From Rhizobium herbae (GTDB taxonomy: Bacteria; Pseudomonadota; Alphaproteobacteria; Rhizobiales; Rhizobiaceae): a stretch of 64,000 nucleotides of DNA. Of this stretch, positions 49,685-57,779 are shown piece by piece. The notes beneath the pieces are model-generated. The model was not told where the DNA came from and did not search any database. It was given only the letters and a program-made list of their open reading frames with translations. The translations under genes were made by a program, and so were the position numbers. The DNA lies in NCBI RefSeq assembly GCF_017873135.1, contig NZ_JAGGJV010000001.1:930001-994000 (forward strand), in the 5' to 3' direction. Position 1 is the stretch's first letter; each line of letters begins with the position of its first letter.

Positions 49685-50749
49685 ATGTCCTTTCTCGAAC
49701 TCTCCGGCATTCAGAAGAGCTTTGGCCCCGTCCAGGTCGTCAAGGATTTCGACATGACTATCGAAAAGGGAGAGTTCGTCTCCTTTCTCGGCCCGTCCGG
49801 CTGCGGCAAGACGACCATCCTGCGCATGGTCGCAGGCTTCGAGACGCCATCGGCGGGAACGGTCGTCATCAACGGCCGCAACCAGAACGAACTGAAGCCG
49901 AACCAGCGCAACATCGGCATGGTCTTCCAGGCCTATGCTTTGTTCCCGAACATGACGGTGCACGACAATGTCGCCTTCGGCCTGAAAATCGCCGGCATGG
50001 AAAAATCGGCGATCGATGCCCGCGTCAAGGAAATGCTCGGTCTTATCCATCTCGGCCATCTCGCCGACCGCTTCCCCTATCAGATGTCCGGCGGCCAGCA
50101 GCAGCGCGTTGCCCTTGCCCGCGCGCTTGCACCAAAACCGCAGGTGCTTCTGCTCGACGAACCGCTATCGGCGCTCGACGCCAAGATCCGCGTCTCGCTG
50201 CGCGAGGAAATCCGCATGATCCAGCAGCAGCTCGGCATCACCACCGTCTTCGTCACCCACGATCAGGAAGAAGCCCTGTCGATCTCCGACCGCATCGTTG
50301 TCATGAACAGTGGCCGCGCCGACCAGATCGGTACGCCTTTCGACATCTACAACAAGCCGGCGACCCGCTTCGTTGCGTCCTTCGTCGGCACGTTGAACCT
50401 GATCGAGGCCAAGGTGGTTGATCCCGCAACCAACCGGATCGTCATTGGCGACCAGGGCATCACGCTGCGCGAACCCCTCGGCTCCACGGTCAAGGCCGGC
50501 GACACGGTTTCGCTGGCGCTCCGCCCGGAAGCAGGCTCGATTGCCGAAGGTGCGAAGGGCGACACGGCGCTGACCGGCGAAGTCGTCTCCAGCAATTTCT
50601 TGGGCTCCGTCATCCGCACGCGCATGAAGGTCGGCGACGCCGTCATCTCCTTCGACATGTTCAACGCTCCGGGCCGCAGCCCGCCGGCCGTCGGCGAGGT
50701 CTCAACGCTGCGCTTCACGGCAAGCGACCTGCTGATCATCCGCGAATAA
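49685..50749 (+). CDS. ABC transporter ATPase (PotA/FbpC-like)
   Basis: 354-residue ATPase: Walker A GPSGCGKTT (about 36-44), Q-loop region NIGMVFQAYALFPNMTV, signature MSGGQQQRVALARAL, Walker B VLLLDEPLSALDAKIR, His in VFVTHDQEEAL, and a C-terminal TOBE domain (about 275-350). Last gene of the four-gene importer; a terminator follows at 50778-50815. Confidence 0.92.
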   Translation: MSFLELSGIQKSFGPVQVVKDFDMTIEKGEFVSFLGPSGCGKTTILRMVAGFETPSAGTVVINGRNQNELKPNQRNIGMVFQAYALFPNMTVHDNVAFGLKIAGMEKSAIDARVKEMLGLIHLGHLADRFPYQMSGGQQQRVALARALAPKPQVLLLDEPLSALDAKIRVSLREEIRMIQQQLGITTVFVTHDQEEALSISDRIVVMNSGRADQIGTPFDIYNKPATRFVASFVGTLNLIEAKVVDPATNRIVIGDQGITLREPLGSTVKAGDTVSLALRPEAGSIAEGAKGDTALTGEVVSSNFLGSVIRTRMKVGDAVISFDMFNAPGRSPPAVGEVSTLRFTASDLLIIRE

Positions 50750-50777
50750 CAACCGGCACTGCGGAAAAATATGTTTC

Positions 50778-50815
50778 AGGCGACGGATTTTAAGAAAAAA
50801 TCTGTCGCCTTTTTC
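50778..50815 (+). terminator. Rho-independent terminator after the ABC importer
   Basis: AGGCGACGGATTTT (50778-50791) pairs with AAAATCTGTCGCCT (50797-50810) with one G-T mismatch, followed by T5. It separates the importer from the riboflavin unit. Confidence 0.85.
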
Positions 50816-50838
50816 ATTGCGCGCGTCGCATGGCGCGT

Positions 50839-50866
50839 TTGACGCCCGACGGCCAACCTCTATAGT
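50839..50866 (+). promoter_or_regulatory. Sigma70-type promoter of the riboswitch-ribH unit
   Basis: TTGACG (50839-50844), a 16-base spacer, and TATAGT (50861-50866). Transcription would begin at about 50873, exactly at the start of the FMN aptamer. Confidence 0.7.
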
Positions 50867-50873
50867 CGGCCTT

Positions 50874-51023
50874 GCACGTTCTCAGGGCGGGGTGAAACTC
50901 CCCACCGGCGGTAACGGAAGGCAACTTCCGGAGCCCGCGAGCGCTCCAGGTTTCGGCCTGGAGGTCAGCAGATCCGGTTGAATTCCGGAGCCGACGGTTA
51001 AAGTCCGGATGAAAGAGAGCAAG
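50874..51023 (+). promoter_or_regulatory. FMN riboswitch (RFN element)
   Basis: FMN-binding aptamer with hallmark blocks: TCAGGGCGGGGTGAAACTCC, CCACCGGCGGTAA, GAGCCCGCGAGCG, GGTCAGCAGATCCGGT, CCGGAGCCGACGGTTAAAGT, GGATGAAAGAGA. The downstream 69 bases before ribH hold GCCCCT and AAGGGG (51050-51055), then a second AAGGGG (51075-51080) just before the ATG, the likely ribosome site. Alternative pairing of the CCCCT could hide that site when FMN is bound (inference). Confidence 0.95.
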
Positions 51024-51089
51024 CAGATATGGAGGCCCCTATTTTCAAGGGGTCGCCGCGCCTGCGTGTTCGCCCAAGGGGATCATTGA

Positions 51090-51593
<504 letters not shown>

Positions 51594-51621
51594 TCCAAGC
51601 CGTCAGAATATAATCTCCCAC

Positions 51622-51750
51622 CGTCATCCCGGACTTGTTCCGGGATCCAGCAGCGCCGCGTCTGCGGTGCGAAAGACTTTTTTGTAAACAAGGTCCCTCG
51701 CCGCGCAGACGCGCGGCGGCTGGATTCCCGCCACAAGGGCGAGAATGACG
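51622..51750. repeat. Intergenic palindromic repeat (about 129 bases)
   Basis: Imperfect inverted repeat: the left end CGTCATCCCGGACTTGTTCC and the right end (reverse complement CGTCATTCTCGCCCTTGTGG) pair, as do GATCCAGC/GCTGGATT and the inner GCCGCGTCTGCG / CGCAGACGCGCGGC. This CGTCATCCCGG...ATCCAGC type is dispersed in many alphaproteobacterial genomes. It lies between convergent ribH and the LuxR gene. Confidence 0.75.
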
Positions 51751-51846
51751 AGAAGAGAGGATGCTGACAAGCCAACTTCACCGGCGGGAGTTCGCTGTAA
51801 ATACGAAAGACCAAGAGCATCTTGTCTTTCGTGACCTGCTAAACGC

Positions 51847-52650
51847 CTATTGCCCGAGATTCTTCAGATAGATCGATAGCAGCTGCGTCTGCGAGGAGAT
51901 GCCGAGCTTGCGGTAGACGTTGCGCCGGTGAACCTTCACCGTACCGGTGGAGATGCCCAGCCGCAGCCCGATCGATTCCGACGAATGGCCCTGCAGCACC
52001 AGTTCCACGATCGAGGCCTCCCGTTCCGTCAGGTTGAGATTGCGCCACACGCGGTCGGCCGCCGGATGGGCCGACTTGCGCCCACCCCTCTCCCTCTTGG
52101 CCAGCGCTGCATCGAAACGCCGACTGAGATCCGGCCAGGCATGGCGAACCAGACCGGCAACCACCGGTTCCGCTTTTTTCAGCAACGCGAATTCGGCAGC
52201 CGGAAACACACCCGACCGCTCCCGCCGCATCAGCGACAGGACAACCGTGATGCCCTCTTCCAGCACAATGAAGAAACCGATCTCTTCCGCCAGTCCGGTC
52301 TGCGTGTAGTAGCTGCGGAAATATTCGCTTGAGAAGAAGCGATCCGGGGCCAGTTCGCGCATCCGCCAGACCCCTGGTTTCGGCTCGCGCGCGGCGTGAT
52401 AGAACGGATCGAGCAGGAATGGCCCGGCCTGATACAGGCTGACAAAGATCACATGCTCCTCCGGCGTGAAGGTGCTGTAGAGATCGATCGGCCGCTCCTT
52501 TTCGCGATAGGCGAAAATGACGGCATAGTCGAAACTCACGAGCGAGTGCATCAGCGAGCAGAAGACGTTGCCTGTCTGCTCGTCACCCGTGGACACTCCG
52601 CCGATCATCGGCCCGAGCGTTTTGAACAATGCCTCCAGATCAATGCCCAT
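51847..52650 (-). CDS. LuxR-family transcriptional regulator
   Basis: 267 residues. The C-terminal 60 residues form a LuxR HTH: NLTEREASIVELVLQGHSSE and SIGLRLGISTGTVKVHRRNVYRKLGI. The N-terminal 180 residues are unassigned; they lack the clear motif set of acyl-homoserine-lactone or PAS domains. Transcribed away from the ABC importer plus SDR operon, whose regulator it probably is. The divergent region holds two GGTATAxACC palindromes. Confidence 0.85.
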   Translation of the reverse strand: MGIDLEALFKTLGPMIGGVSTGDEQTGNVFCSLMHSLVSFDYAVIFAYREKERPIDLYSTFTPEEHVIFVSLYQAGPFLLDPFYHAAREPKPGVWRMRELAPDRFFSSEYFRSYYTQTGLAEEIGFFIVLEEGITVVLSLMRRERSGVFPAAEFALLKKAEPVVAGLVRHAWPDLSRRFDAALAKRERGGRKSAHPAADRVWRNLNLTEREASIVELVLQGHSSESIGLRLGISTGTVKVHRRNVYRKLGISSQTQLLSIYLKNLGQ

Positions 52651-52695
52651 AGCTCATGTCCAGCCTTTGCAAAAAAGAACGGCAATTGCCTTCAG

Positions 52696-52752
52696 GGTAT
52701 ACACCTTCCACAACGATGATCGGCTTGAAATACCTCTTTCGGGGTATATACC
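52696..52752. promoter_or_regulatory. Two GGTATA(C/T)ACC palindromes between LuxR gene and ABC operon
   Basis: GGTATACACC (52696-52705) and the perfect palindrome GGTATATACC (52743-52752) start 47 bases apart; ATACC at about 52730 followed by GGTAT at 52743 forms a third half-pair. This fits operators for the divergent LuxR-type protein. Confidence 0.5.
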
Positions 52753-52851
52753 GCCAATGACCGCTTTGAATAGGCTGCTGGTCAGACGGTGAGAAGCGGG
52801 GCAGCATGAAACTGCCCGGCATTCTGAAAAACAACCGCGGGGAATTGAGAC

Positions 52852-53940
52852 GTGACAGCCGCTCCAGCGAACGATATCGAGTTCCGTTCGGTCACCAAGC
52901 GCTATGGCAGCGTGACCGCCGTATCGGACATCAATCTGGCCGTGCCCAAGGGTGCGTTCGTGGCGCTGCTTGGGCCTTCCGGCTGCGGCAAGACCACGTG
53001 TCTCAGGATGATCGGCGGCTTCGAGCAGCCGAGCGAAGGCACAGTGCTGATCGATGGCCGCGAGATGAACGGCGTCCCGCCCTATCGCCGCCCCGTCAAC
53101 ATGGTCTTCCAGCATTATGCGCTCTTCCCGCATTTCGACGTCGAGCAGAACGTCGCCTACGGACTGAAACAGGCCCGGCCGAAACTGGCCGCGGCCGAGA
53201 TTTCCGCCCGTGCACGTGAGGCGCTGGAGATGGTGCGGCTAGGCGGCTTCGAAAAGCGCCGCATCCATGAAATGTCCGGCGGCCAGCAGCAGCGCGTGGC
53301 GCTCGCCCGCGCCATTGTCAACAAGCCCTCGGTGCTGCTTCTCGATGAACCATTGGCAGCCCTCGACAAGAAATTGCGCACGGCCATGCAGATCGAACTG
53401 CAGACGCTGCAGCGCGAACTCGGCATCACCTTCGTCCTCGTCACCCACGATCAGGAAGAGGCGCTGTCGATGAGCGACATGGTCTGCGTCATGAATGCCG
53501 GCCGGATCGTCCAGATGGCCAGGCCCCGGGAAATCTACGACCGGCCCGCCGATCTCTTCGTCGCCGATTTTGTCGGCAAGACCAACCGGATTGCAGCAAC
53601 GGTCGAGGCTGATGGATCGACGTTGCGCTTGTCGAACGGAATGGCGCTGGCGGCAAACGCCAAGGCAGGCCTCAAGCCCGGCGCAGCGACGGTCGCATTG
53701 CGGCCAGAAGCGATCGACCTTGTTCGGCAATCAGGCGGCGGCGGCAGTGAACTGGCCGGCACCGTCACCCACCGCATCTTCCTCGGCTCCACGGCCGAAT
53801 ACCAGATCAACGTCGACGGCCTTGGCGATTTCCTCGTCACCGCCGACCGACGCAGCGTGCAGGAAAGCGACCTCGTCGAACCGGGCGAACGGGTCGTACT
53901 CACCTTCGACCCCGGCAAAGTGCATGTTTTTCCGGCCTGA
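52852..53940 (+). CDS. ABC transporter ATPase (PotA-like, second importer)
   Basis: 362 residues: Walker A GPSGCGKTT, Q-loop NMVFQHYALFPHFDVEQN, signature MSGGQQQRVALARAI, Walker B LLLDEPLAALDKKLR, switch LVTHDQEEALSM, C-terminal TOBE (about 280-360). It begins with GTG after GGGGA. Opens a four-gene importer of the spermidine/putrescine type with the order ATPase, binding protein, permease, permease, plus a dehydrogenase. Divergent from the LuxR regulator. Confidence 0.92.
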   Translation: MTAAPANDIEFRSVTKRYGSVTAVSDINLAVPKGAFVALLGPSGCGKTTCLRMIGGFEQPSEGTVLIDGREMNGVPPYRRPVNMVFQHYALFPHFDVEQNVAYGLKQARPKLAAAEISARAREALEMVRLGGFEKRRIHEMSGGQQQRVALARAIVNKPSVLLLDEPLAALDKKLRTAMQIELQTLQRELGITFVLVTHDQEEALSMSDMVCVMNAGRIVQMARPREIYDRPADLFVADFVGKTNRIAATVEADGSTLRLSNGMALAANAKAGLKPGAATVALRPEAIDLVRQSGGGGSELAGTVTHRIFLGSTAEYQINVDGLGDFLVTADRRSVQESDLVEPGERVVLTFDPGKVHVFPA

Positions 53941-53981
53941 GGAACGGCCGTACGCGTCAAGACAAAAAAGGGAACGAAGTC

Positions 53982-55142
53982 ATGACAAAGTGGTACAGAG
54001 AAAATGCCCCGATCACTGCCGAAAACCTCACCGACGAATGGATGCGCCTGAAGCGCGGCTCGGTCACCCGCCGCCACTTTTTGGGCGTTACCGGCCTCGG
54101 TCTGGCCGCCGCCGTGCTCGCTCGCCAGCCGGGCCTGTTCAATTCCGCAGCCTATGCCGGAGACCTCGGCACGACCATGTCGCTCGCCACCTGGCCGAAC
54201 TATCACGATCCGGCAACCTTCGAGGCCTTCACGGCTGCGACCGGCGTTGCCGTCGAAGTCAACGTCTTCGGCTCGAACGAGGAGATGCTGGCCAAGCTCC
54301 AGGCCGGCGGCACCGGCTGGGACCTGTTCGTTCCGACCAACTACACGATCTCCACCTATGTGAAGCTCGGCCTCATCGACCCACTCGACATGAGCAAGCT
54401 GCCGGCGTTCTCGCAGGCAACGGAATCGGCGCGCTTCACCTCGGAAGGCGCGATCGACGGCACGACCTATGCCCTGCCGAAGAACTGGGGCACAACCGGC
54501 ATGGCCGTCAACACCGCCAAGATCAAGACGAAGCTGACCTCCTGGAAGGACTTCTTCGAGGTCGCCATGACCGAGGCCGACGGCCGCGCCATGGTCCACG
54601 ACTACCAGCTGACCACCATCGGCAACGCGCTGGTCTCGCTCGGCTATTCGTTCAACTCGATCAAGCCGGAAGAACTGGCCAAGGCCGAGGAACTGCTGAT
54701 CAAGGTCAAACCGCATCTCTACGGCATCAACAGCGACTACCAGCCGGGCATGCGCGCAACAGACGCATGGATGACCATGTGCTGGACCAATGACGGCGCC
54801 CAGCTCAACCGCGACATGCCTGAGATCGCCTATATCCTCGGCACCGACGGCGGCGAGATCTGGACCGATTTCTACGCCATCCCGAAGAGCGCCGCCAACA
54901 AGCCGGCCGGCTATGCGCTGCTCGACTACCTGATGACACCGGAAAACGCCGTCAAGGAACATATCGCCAACGGCGCACCGACGACGGACAGCCGCGTGCT
55001 TGCCCTACTGCCGGCCGACGTGACCTCGAACAAGATCGTCTATCCGGACGAGGCATCGCTGACCAAGCTGGAATTCGGCGCTGCGGTGACGCTGACGGAC
55101 CCGGCGCGCGCGGAACTGATGGCGCGGTTCAAGTCGGCTTGA
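53982..55142 (+). CDS. ABC transporter substrate-binding protein, spermidine/putrescine (PotD/PotF) type, Tat-exported
   Basis: 386 residues with a twin-arginine signal (TRRHFLGVTGLGLAAAVLA, about 29-47) rather than a Sec signal. The mature part shows MSLATWPNYHDPATFEAFTAATG, VEVNVFGSNEEMLAKLQAGG, WDLFVPTNYTI, and YALPKNWGTTGMAVN, typical of PotD-like polyamine binders. Starts 41 bases after the ATPase. A palindromic repeat of about 120 bases separates it from the permease genes. Confidence 0.88.
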   Translation: MTKWYRENAPITAENLTDEWMRLKRGSVTRRHFLGVTGLGLAAAVLARQPGLFNSAAYAGDLGTTMSLATWPNYHDPATFEAFTAATGVAVEVNVFGSNEEMLAKLQAGGTGWDLFVPTNYTISTYVKLGLIDPLDMSKLPAFSQATESARFTSEGAIDGTTYALPKNWGTTGMAVNTAKIKTKLTSWKDFFEVAMTEADGRAMVHDYQLTTIGNALVSLGYSFNSIKPEELAKAEELLIKVKPHLYGINSDYQPGMRATDAWMTMCWTNDGAQLNRDMPEIAYILGTDGGEIWTDFYAIPKSAANKPAGYALLDYLMTPENAVKEHIANGAPTTDSRVLALLPADVTSNKIVYPDEASLTKLEFGAAVTLTDPARAELMARFKSA

Positions 55143-55154
55143 GGGTACTGTTTA

Positions 55155-55274
55155 ATCTCCTCCCTTGTGGGGGAGATGTCACGTAGTGACAGAGGGGGTA
55201 AGCGAGCCACAAGCACGAGGCAAGTTACCCCCCTCTGTCGGCAAAGCCGACATCTCCCCCACAAGGGGGGAGAT
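55155..55274. repeat. Palindromic repeat inside the ABC operon
   Basis: Outer arms ATCTCCTCCCTTGTGGGGGA and GATGTC (55155-55180) pair with GACATCTCCCCCACAAGG and GGGGAGAT (55249-55274); inner arms TGACAGAGGGGGTAA (55187-55201) pair with TTACCCCCCTCTGTCG (55225-55240). A common rhizobial intergenic type. Here it is transcribed between the binding protein and the permease, so it may stabilise or attenuate the mRNA. Confidence 0.75.
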
Positions 55275-55323
55275 CAAACCCAATCCTTGTTGCCCACCCA
55301 CACACCAACAGGACAACCCGTAC

Positions 55324-56190
55324 ATGCCCCTCACCCCGGACAGAAAACGACAGTTGGTCACGGCCGCGCTTGTGGCGCCCGCCGGCCTCTGGCTGTTCGT
55401 CTTCCTCGTCCTGCCGTTCATGGCCATGGTGGTCTTCTCCTTCGGCGAACGCGCGCCGGAAGGCGGCTATCAGGCGGCCTTCACCTTTGCCCAGTTCGCC
55501 AATCTTCCCTCGCGCGCGGCCGCCTTCTGGAACACCATGATGATCGCGCCCGTCGGCGCCTTCCTCTGCCTGATCGTCGCCTATCCAGTCGCCTACTATT
55601 TGGCGATCAAATCCAATCCGAAATACCGGCTGGTACTCGTCTCGCTGGTCGTCGTGCCTTTCTGGACCAGCCTGCTGGTGCGCACCTATGCCTGGATGTA
55701 CATCCTCGGCTCGCGCGGCATCCCCAATCTGCTGGGCATGATCGGCATCGAGGACGTGCGGTTGCTCAACACGCCCGGCGCCGTGCTGCTCGGCATCGTC
55801 TATGGCTACCTGCCGCTGATGATCATGCCGATCTATGTCAGCCTCGAAAAGCTCGACCGCCGCCTGCTCGAAGCCTCCGCCGACCTTGGCGCCAAGCCGG
55901 TCTCGACCTTCTTCGGCATCACCCTGCCCCTGTCGCTTCCGGGTGTGATGACCGGCGTCGCGCTCGTCACAATTCTGCTGCTCGGCGAATACCTGATCCC
56001 GCAGCTGCTTGGCGGCGGCAAGGTGTTCTTCATCGGCAATGCGCTGGTCGATCTCTTCCTGCAATCGCGCAACTGGCCGTTCGGCTCGGCGATCGCCGTA
56101 ACGCTGGTGGTGGTCGTCGTCATCGTGCTCAGCGTTGCCATGCGCGTCGCCTGGAAGGTCTCCGGCTCAAGACAGGTGGATCTCGTCTGA
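55324..56190 (+). CDS. ABC transporter permease (PotB-like)
   Basis: 288-residue inner-membrane permease: APAGLWLFVFLVLPFMAMVVFSF as first helix, VPFWTSLLVRTYAWMYILGSRGIPN, and coupling loop LDRRLLEASADLGAKPVSTFFGITLPLSLPGVMTGVALV (about 177-215). A longer open frame upstream runs through the palindromic repeat and is not coding. Its TGA shares its last base with the next start. Confidence 0.9.
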   Translation: MPLTPDRKRQLVTAALVAPAGLWLFVFLVLPFMAMVVFSFGERAPEGGYQAAFTFAQFANLPSRAAAFWNTMMIAPVGAFLCLIVAYPVAYYLAIKSNPKYRLVLVSLVVVPFWTSLLVRTYAWMYILGSRGIPNLLGMIGIEDVRLLNTPGAVLLGIVYGYLPLMIMPIYVSLEKLDRRLLEASADLGAKPVSTFFGITLPLSLPGVMTGVALVTILLLGEYLIPQLLGGGKVFFIGNALVDLFLQSRNWPFGSAIAVTLVVVVVIVLSVAMRVAWKVSGSRQVDLV

Positions 56191-57014
56191 TGCGCGCGCT
56201 CGTCACCTTCGTTTATCTGTTTCTCTATGCGCCGATCGCGCTGGTCGTGCTGTTCTCGTTCAACGCGGGACGCAGCGCCAGCGAGTTCACCGGTTTTTCG
56301 ACCATGTGGTACGGCAAGGCGCTCGGAAACACATTCCTGATCACCGCCCTGCAGAACAGCCTGATGATCGCCTTCACCAGCGCAGTGCTGGCCGCCGTGT
56401 TCGGCACGATGGCAGCGCTCGGCATGCAGCGGCTGAGTGCCCGCGGCCGTGCCATCTTCGACGGCCTGTTTGCCGCCGCCATCGTCATCCCCGGCGTCGT
56501 CATCGGCATCGCCACGCTGGTGGCGCTGGTCGAAGTGTTCTCCTTCCTCAACCCGGCACTCGCAAGCATCTGGCCCGGCGACAAGCCGCCGCAACTCGGC
56601 CTCGGCTACGGCTCGATCATCGCGGCGCACGGCCTGTTTTCGCTGGCGCTGGTCACCATGATCGTCAAGGCCCGCATCGCCAGCCTCGGCCGCGACATCG
56701 TCGAAGCCTCCAGCGATCTCTATGCCACGCCGTTCACGACCTTCCGCCAGATCGTCCTGCCACAGATCCTGCCATCAGTGCTGGCAGGCTTCCTGCTCGC
56801 CTTCACCTTCTCGTTTGATGACTTCATCGTCGCCTTCTTCGTCGCGGGCTCGAAGACGACGCTACCGATCTATGTCTTCGCCTCAATCCGGCGCGGCGTG
56901 ACGCCGGAAATCAACGCGATCGCCACCATGGTTCTGGTCGCCTCGCTGTTGATGATCCTGATCGCCCGCGTGCTGATGCGGGACAAGACGACAAAAGCGC
57001 ATGCCGGGGAGTAG
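56190..57014 (+). CDS. ABC transporter permease (PotC-like)
   Basis: 274 residues, six helices: YAPIALVVLFSFNAGRSASEFTGFSTMWY near the start and coupling loop GRDIVEASSDLYATPFTTFRQIVLPQILPSVLAGFLLAF (about 168-206). Translationally coupled to the preceding permease. The SDR gene begins 3 bases after its stop, so it belongs to the operon. Confidence 0.9.
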   Translation: MRALVTFVYLFLYAPIALVVLFSFNAGRSASEFTGFSTMWYGKALGNTFLITALQNSLMIAFTSAVLAAVFGTMAALGMQRLSARGRAIFDGLFAAAIVIPGVVIGIATLVALVEVFSFLNPALASIWPGDKPPQLGLGYGSIIAAHGLFSLALVTMIVKARIASLGRDIVEASSDLYATPFTTFRQIVLPQILPSVLAGFLLAFTFSFDDFIVAFFVAGSKTTLPIYVFASIRRGVTPEINAIATMVLVASLLMILIARVLMRDKTTKAHAGE

Positions 57015-57017
57015 ATC

Positions 57018-57779
57018 ATGATCCTGAAAGACCATGTGGCCATCGTCACCGGCGCCGGCTCCGGCATCGGCCAGGCGGGTGCCGCGATCATGGCCCGTGA
57101 AGGCGCCCATGTGGCCGTCGCCGACCGCAGCGCCGAAGGTGCCGCGGAAACCGTGGCACTGATCCGCAATGCCGGCGGCACCGCCGAAAGCCTCATTCTC
57201 GACGTCACCGACGATATCTCCCTCGAAGCCGGTATCGCTTCGGTGCTCACCCGCCACGGCCGTATCGATATCCTGCACAATCACGCCGGTGCGCAGGTGG
57301 CCGGCGATCTCGAGCAGGTGGAGGTGGAAGGTTTCGACCGTTCCTGGAGCCTCAACGTCCGCGCCCATTTCATGGCCGCCCGCTTCGTCATGCCGACGAT
57401 GAGGGCGCAAGGGCGCGGCGTCATCCTCAACACCTCCTCCTCCTCCGGCGTACTCTACGACCGCGAGATGATCGCTTACACCACCACCAAACACGCCGTC
57501 ATCGCCATGACCAGGCAGATGGCCGGCGACTACGCCAAGTTCGGCATCCGCGTCAACGCGCTCTGCCCCGGCTGGGTCGATACGCCCTTCAACAGCCCTT
57601 TCATCGCCCAGATGGGCGGGCGCGCAGCGATTGAGGCTTATGTGCGGGAAAAGGTGCCGATGGGCCGATGGGCCAGCGTCGACGAGATCGCGGAATCGAT
57701 CCTGTTTCTGGTCTCTGACCGGTCATCCTATATGACCGGTCAGATTTTGGTGGTCGATGGCGGGGAAGCCGTCGCCTAA
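57018..57779 (+). CDS. Short-chain dehydrogenase/reductase
   Basis: 253 residues, classical SDR: TGAGSGIG (11-18) for NAD(P), Asn-Ala-Gly region altered to HNHAGAQ (87-93) where NNAG is usual, catalytic Ser near 141, Tyr154 and Lys158 in AYTTTKHA, and the end GGEAVA. Asp36 after the second strand (VAVADRS) suggests NAD. It is co-transcribed with the polyamine-type importer, so it may oxidise or reduce the imported compound. The stop overlaps mgtE by 4 bases (convergent). Confidence 0.88.
   Translation: MILKDHVAIVTGAGSGIGQAGAAIMAREGAHVAVADRSAEGAAETVALIRNAGGTAESLILDVTDDISLEAGIASVLTRHGRIDILHNHAGAQVAGDLEQVEVEGFDRSWSLNVRAHFMAARFVMPTMRAQGRGVILNTSSSSGVLYDREMIAYTTTKHAVIAMTRQMAGDYAKFGIRVNALCPGWVDTPFNSPFIAQMGGRAAIEAYVREKVPMGRWASVDEIAESILFLVSDRSSYMTGQILVVDGGEAVA

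Noticed and set aside
55167..57014. Apparent 615-residue protein joining both permeases
   Set aside because: Its first half is the wrong frame of the PotB-like gene; only the C-terminal part from 56190 is a real permease.
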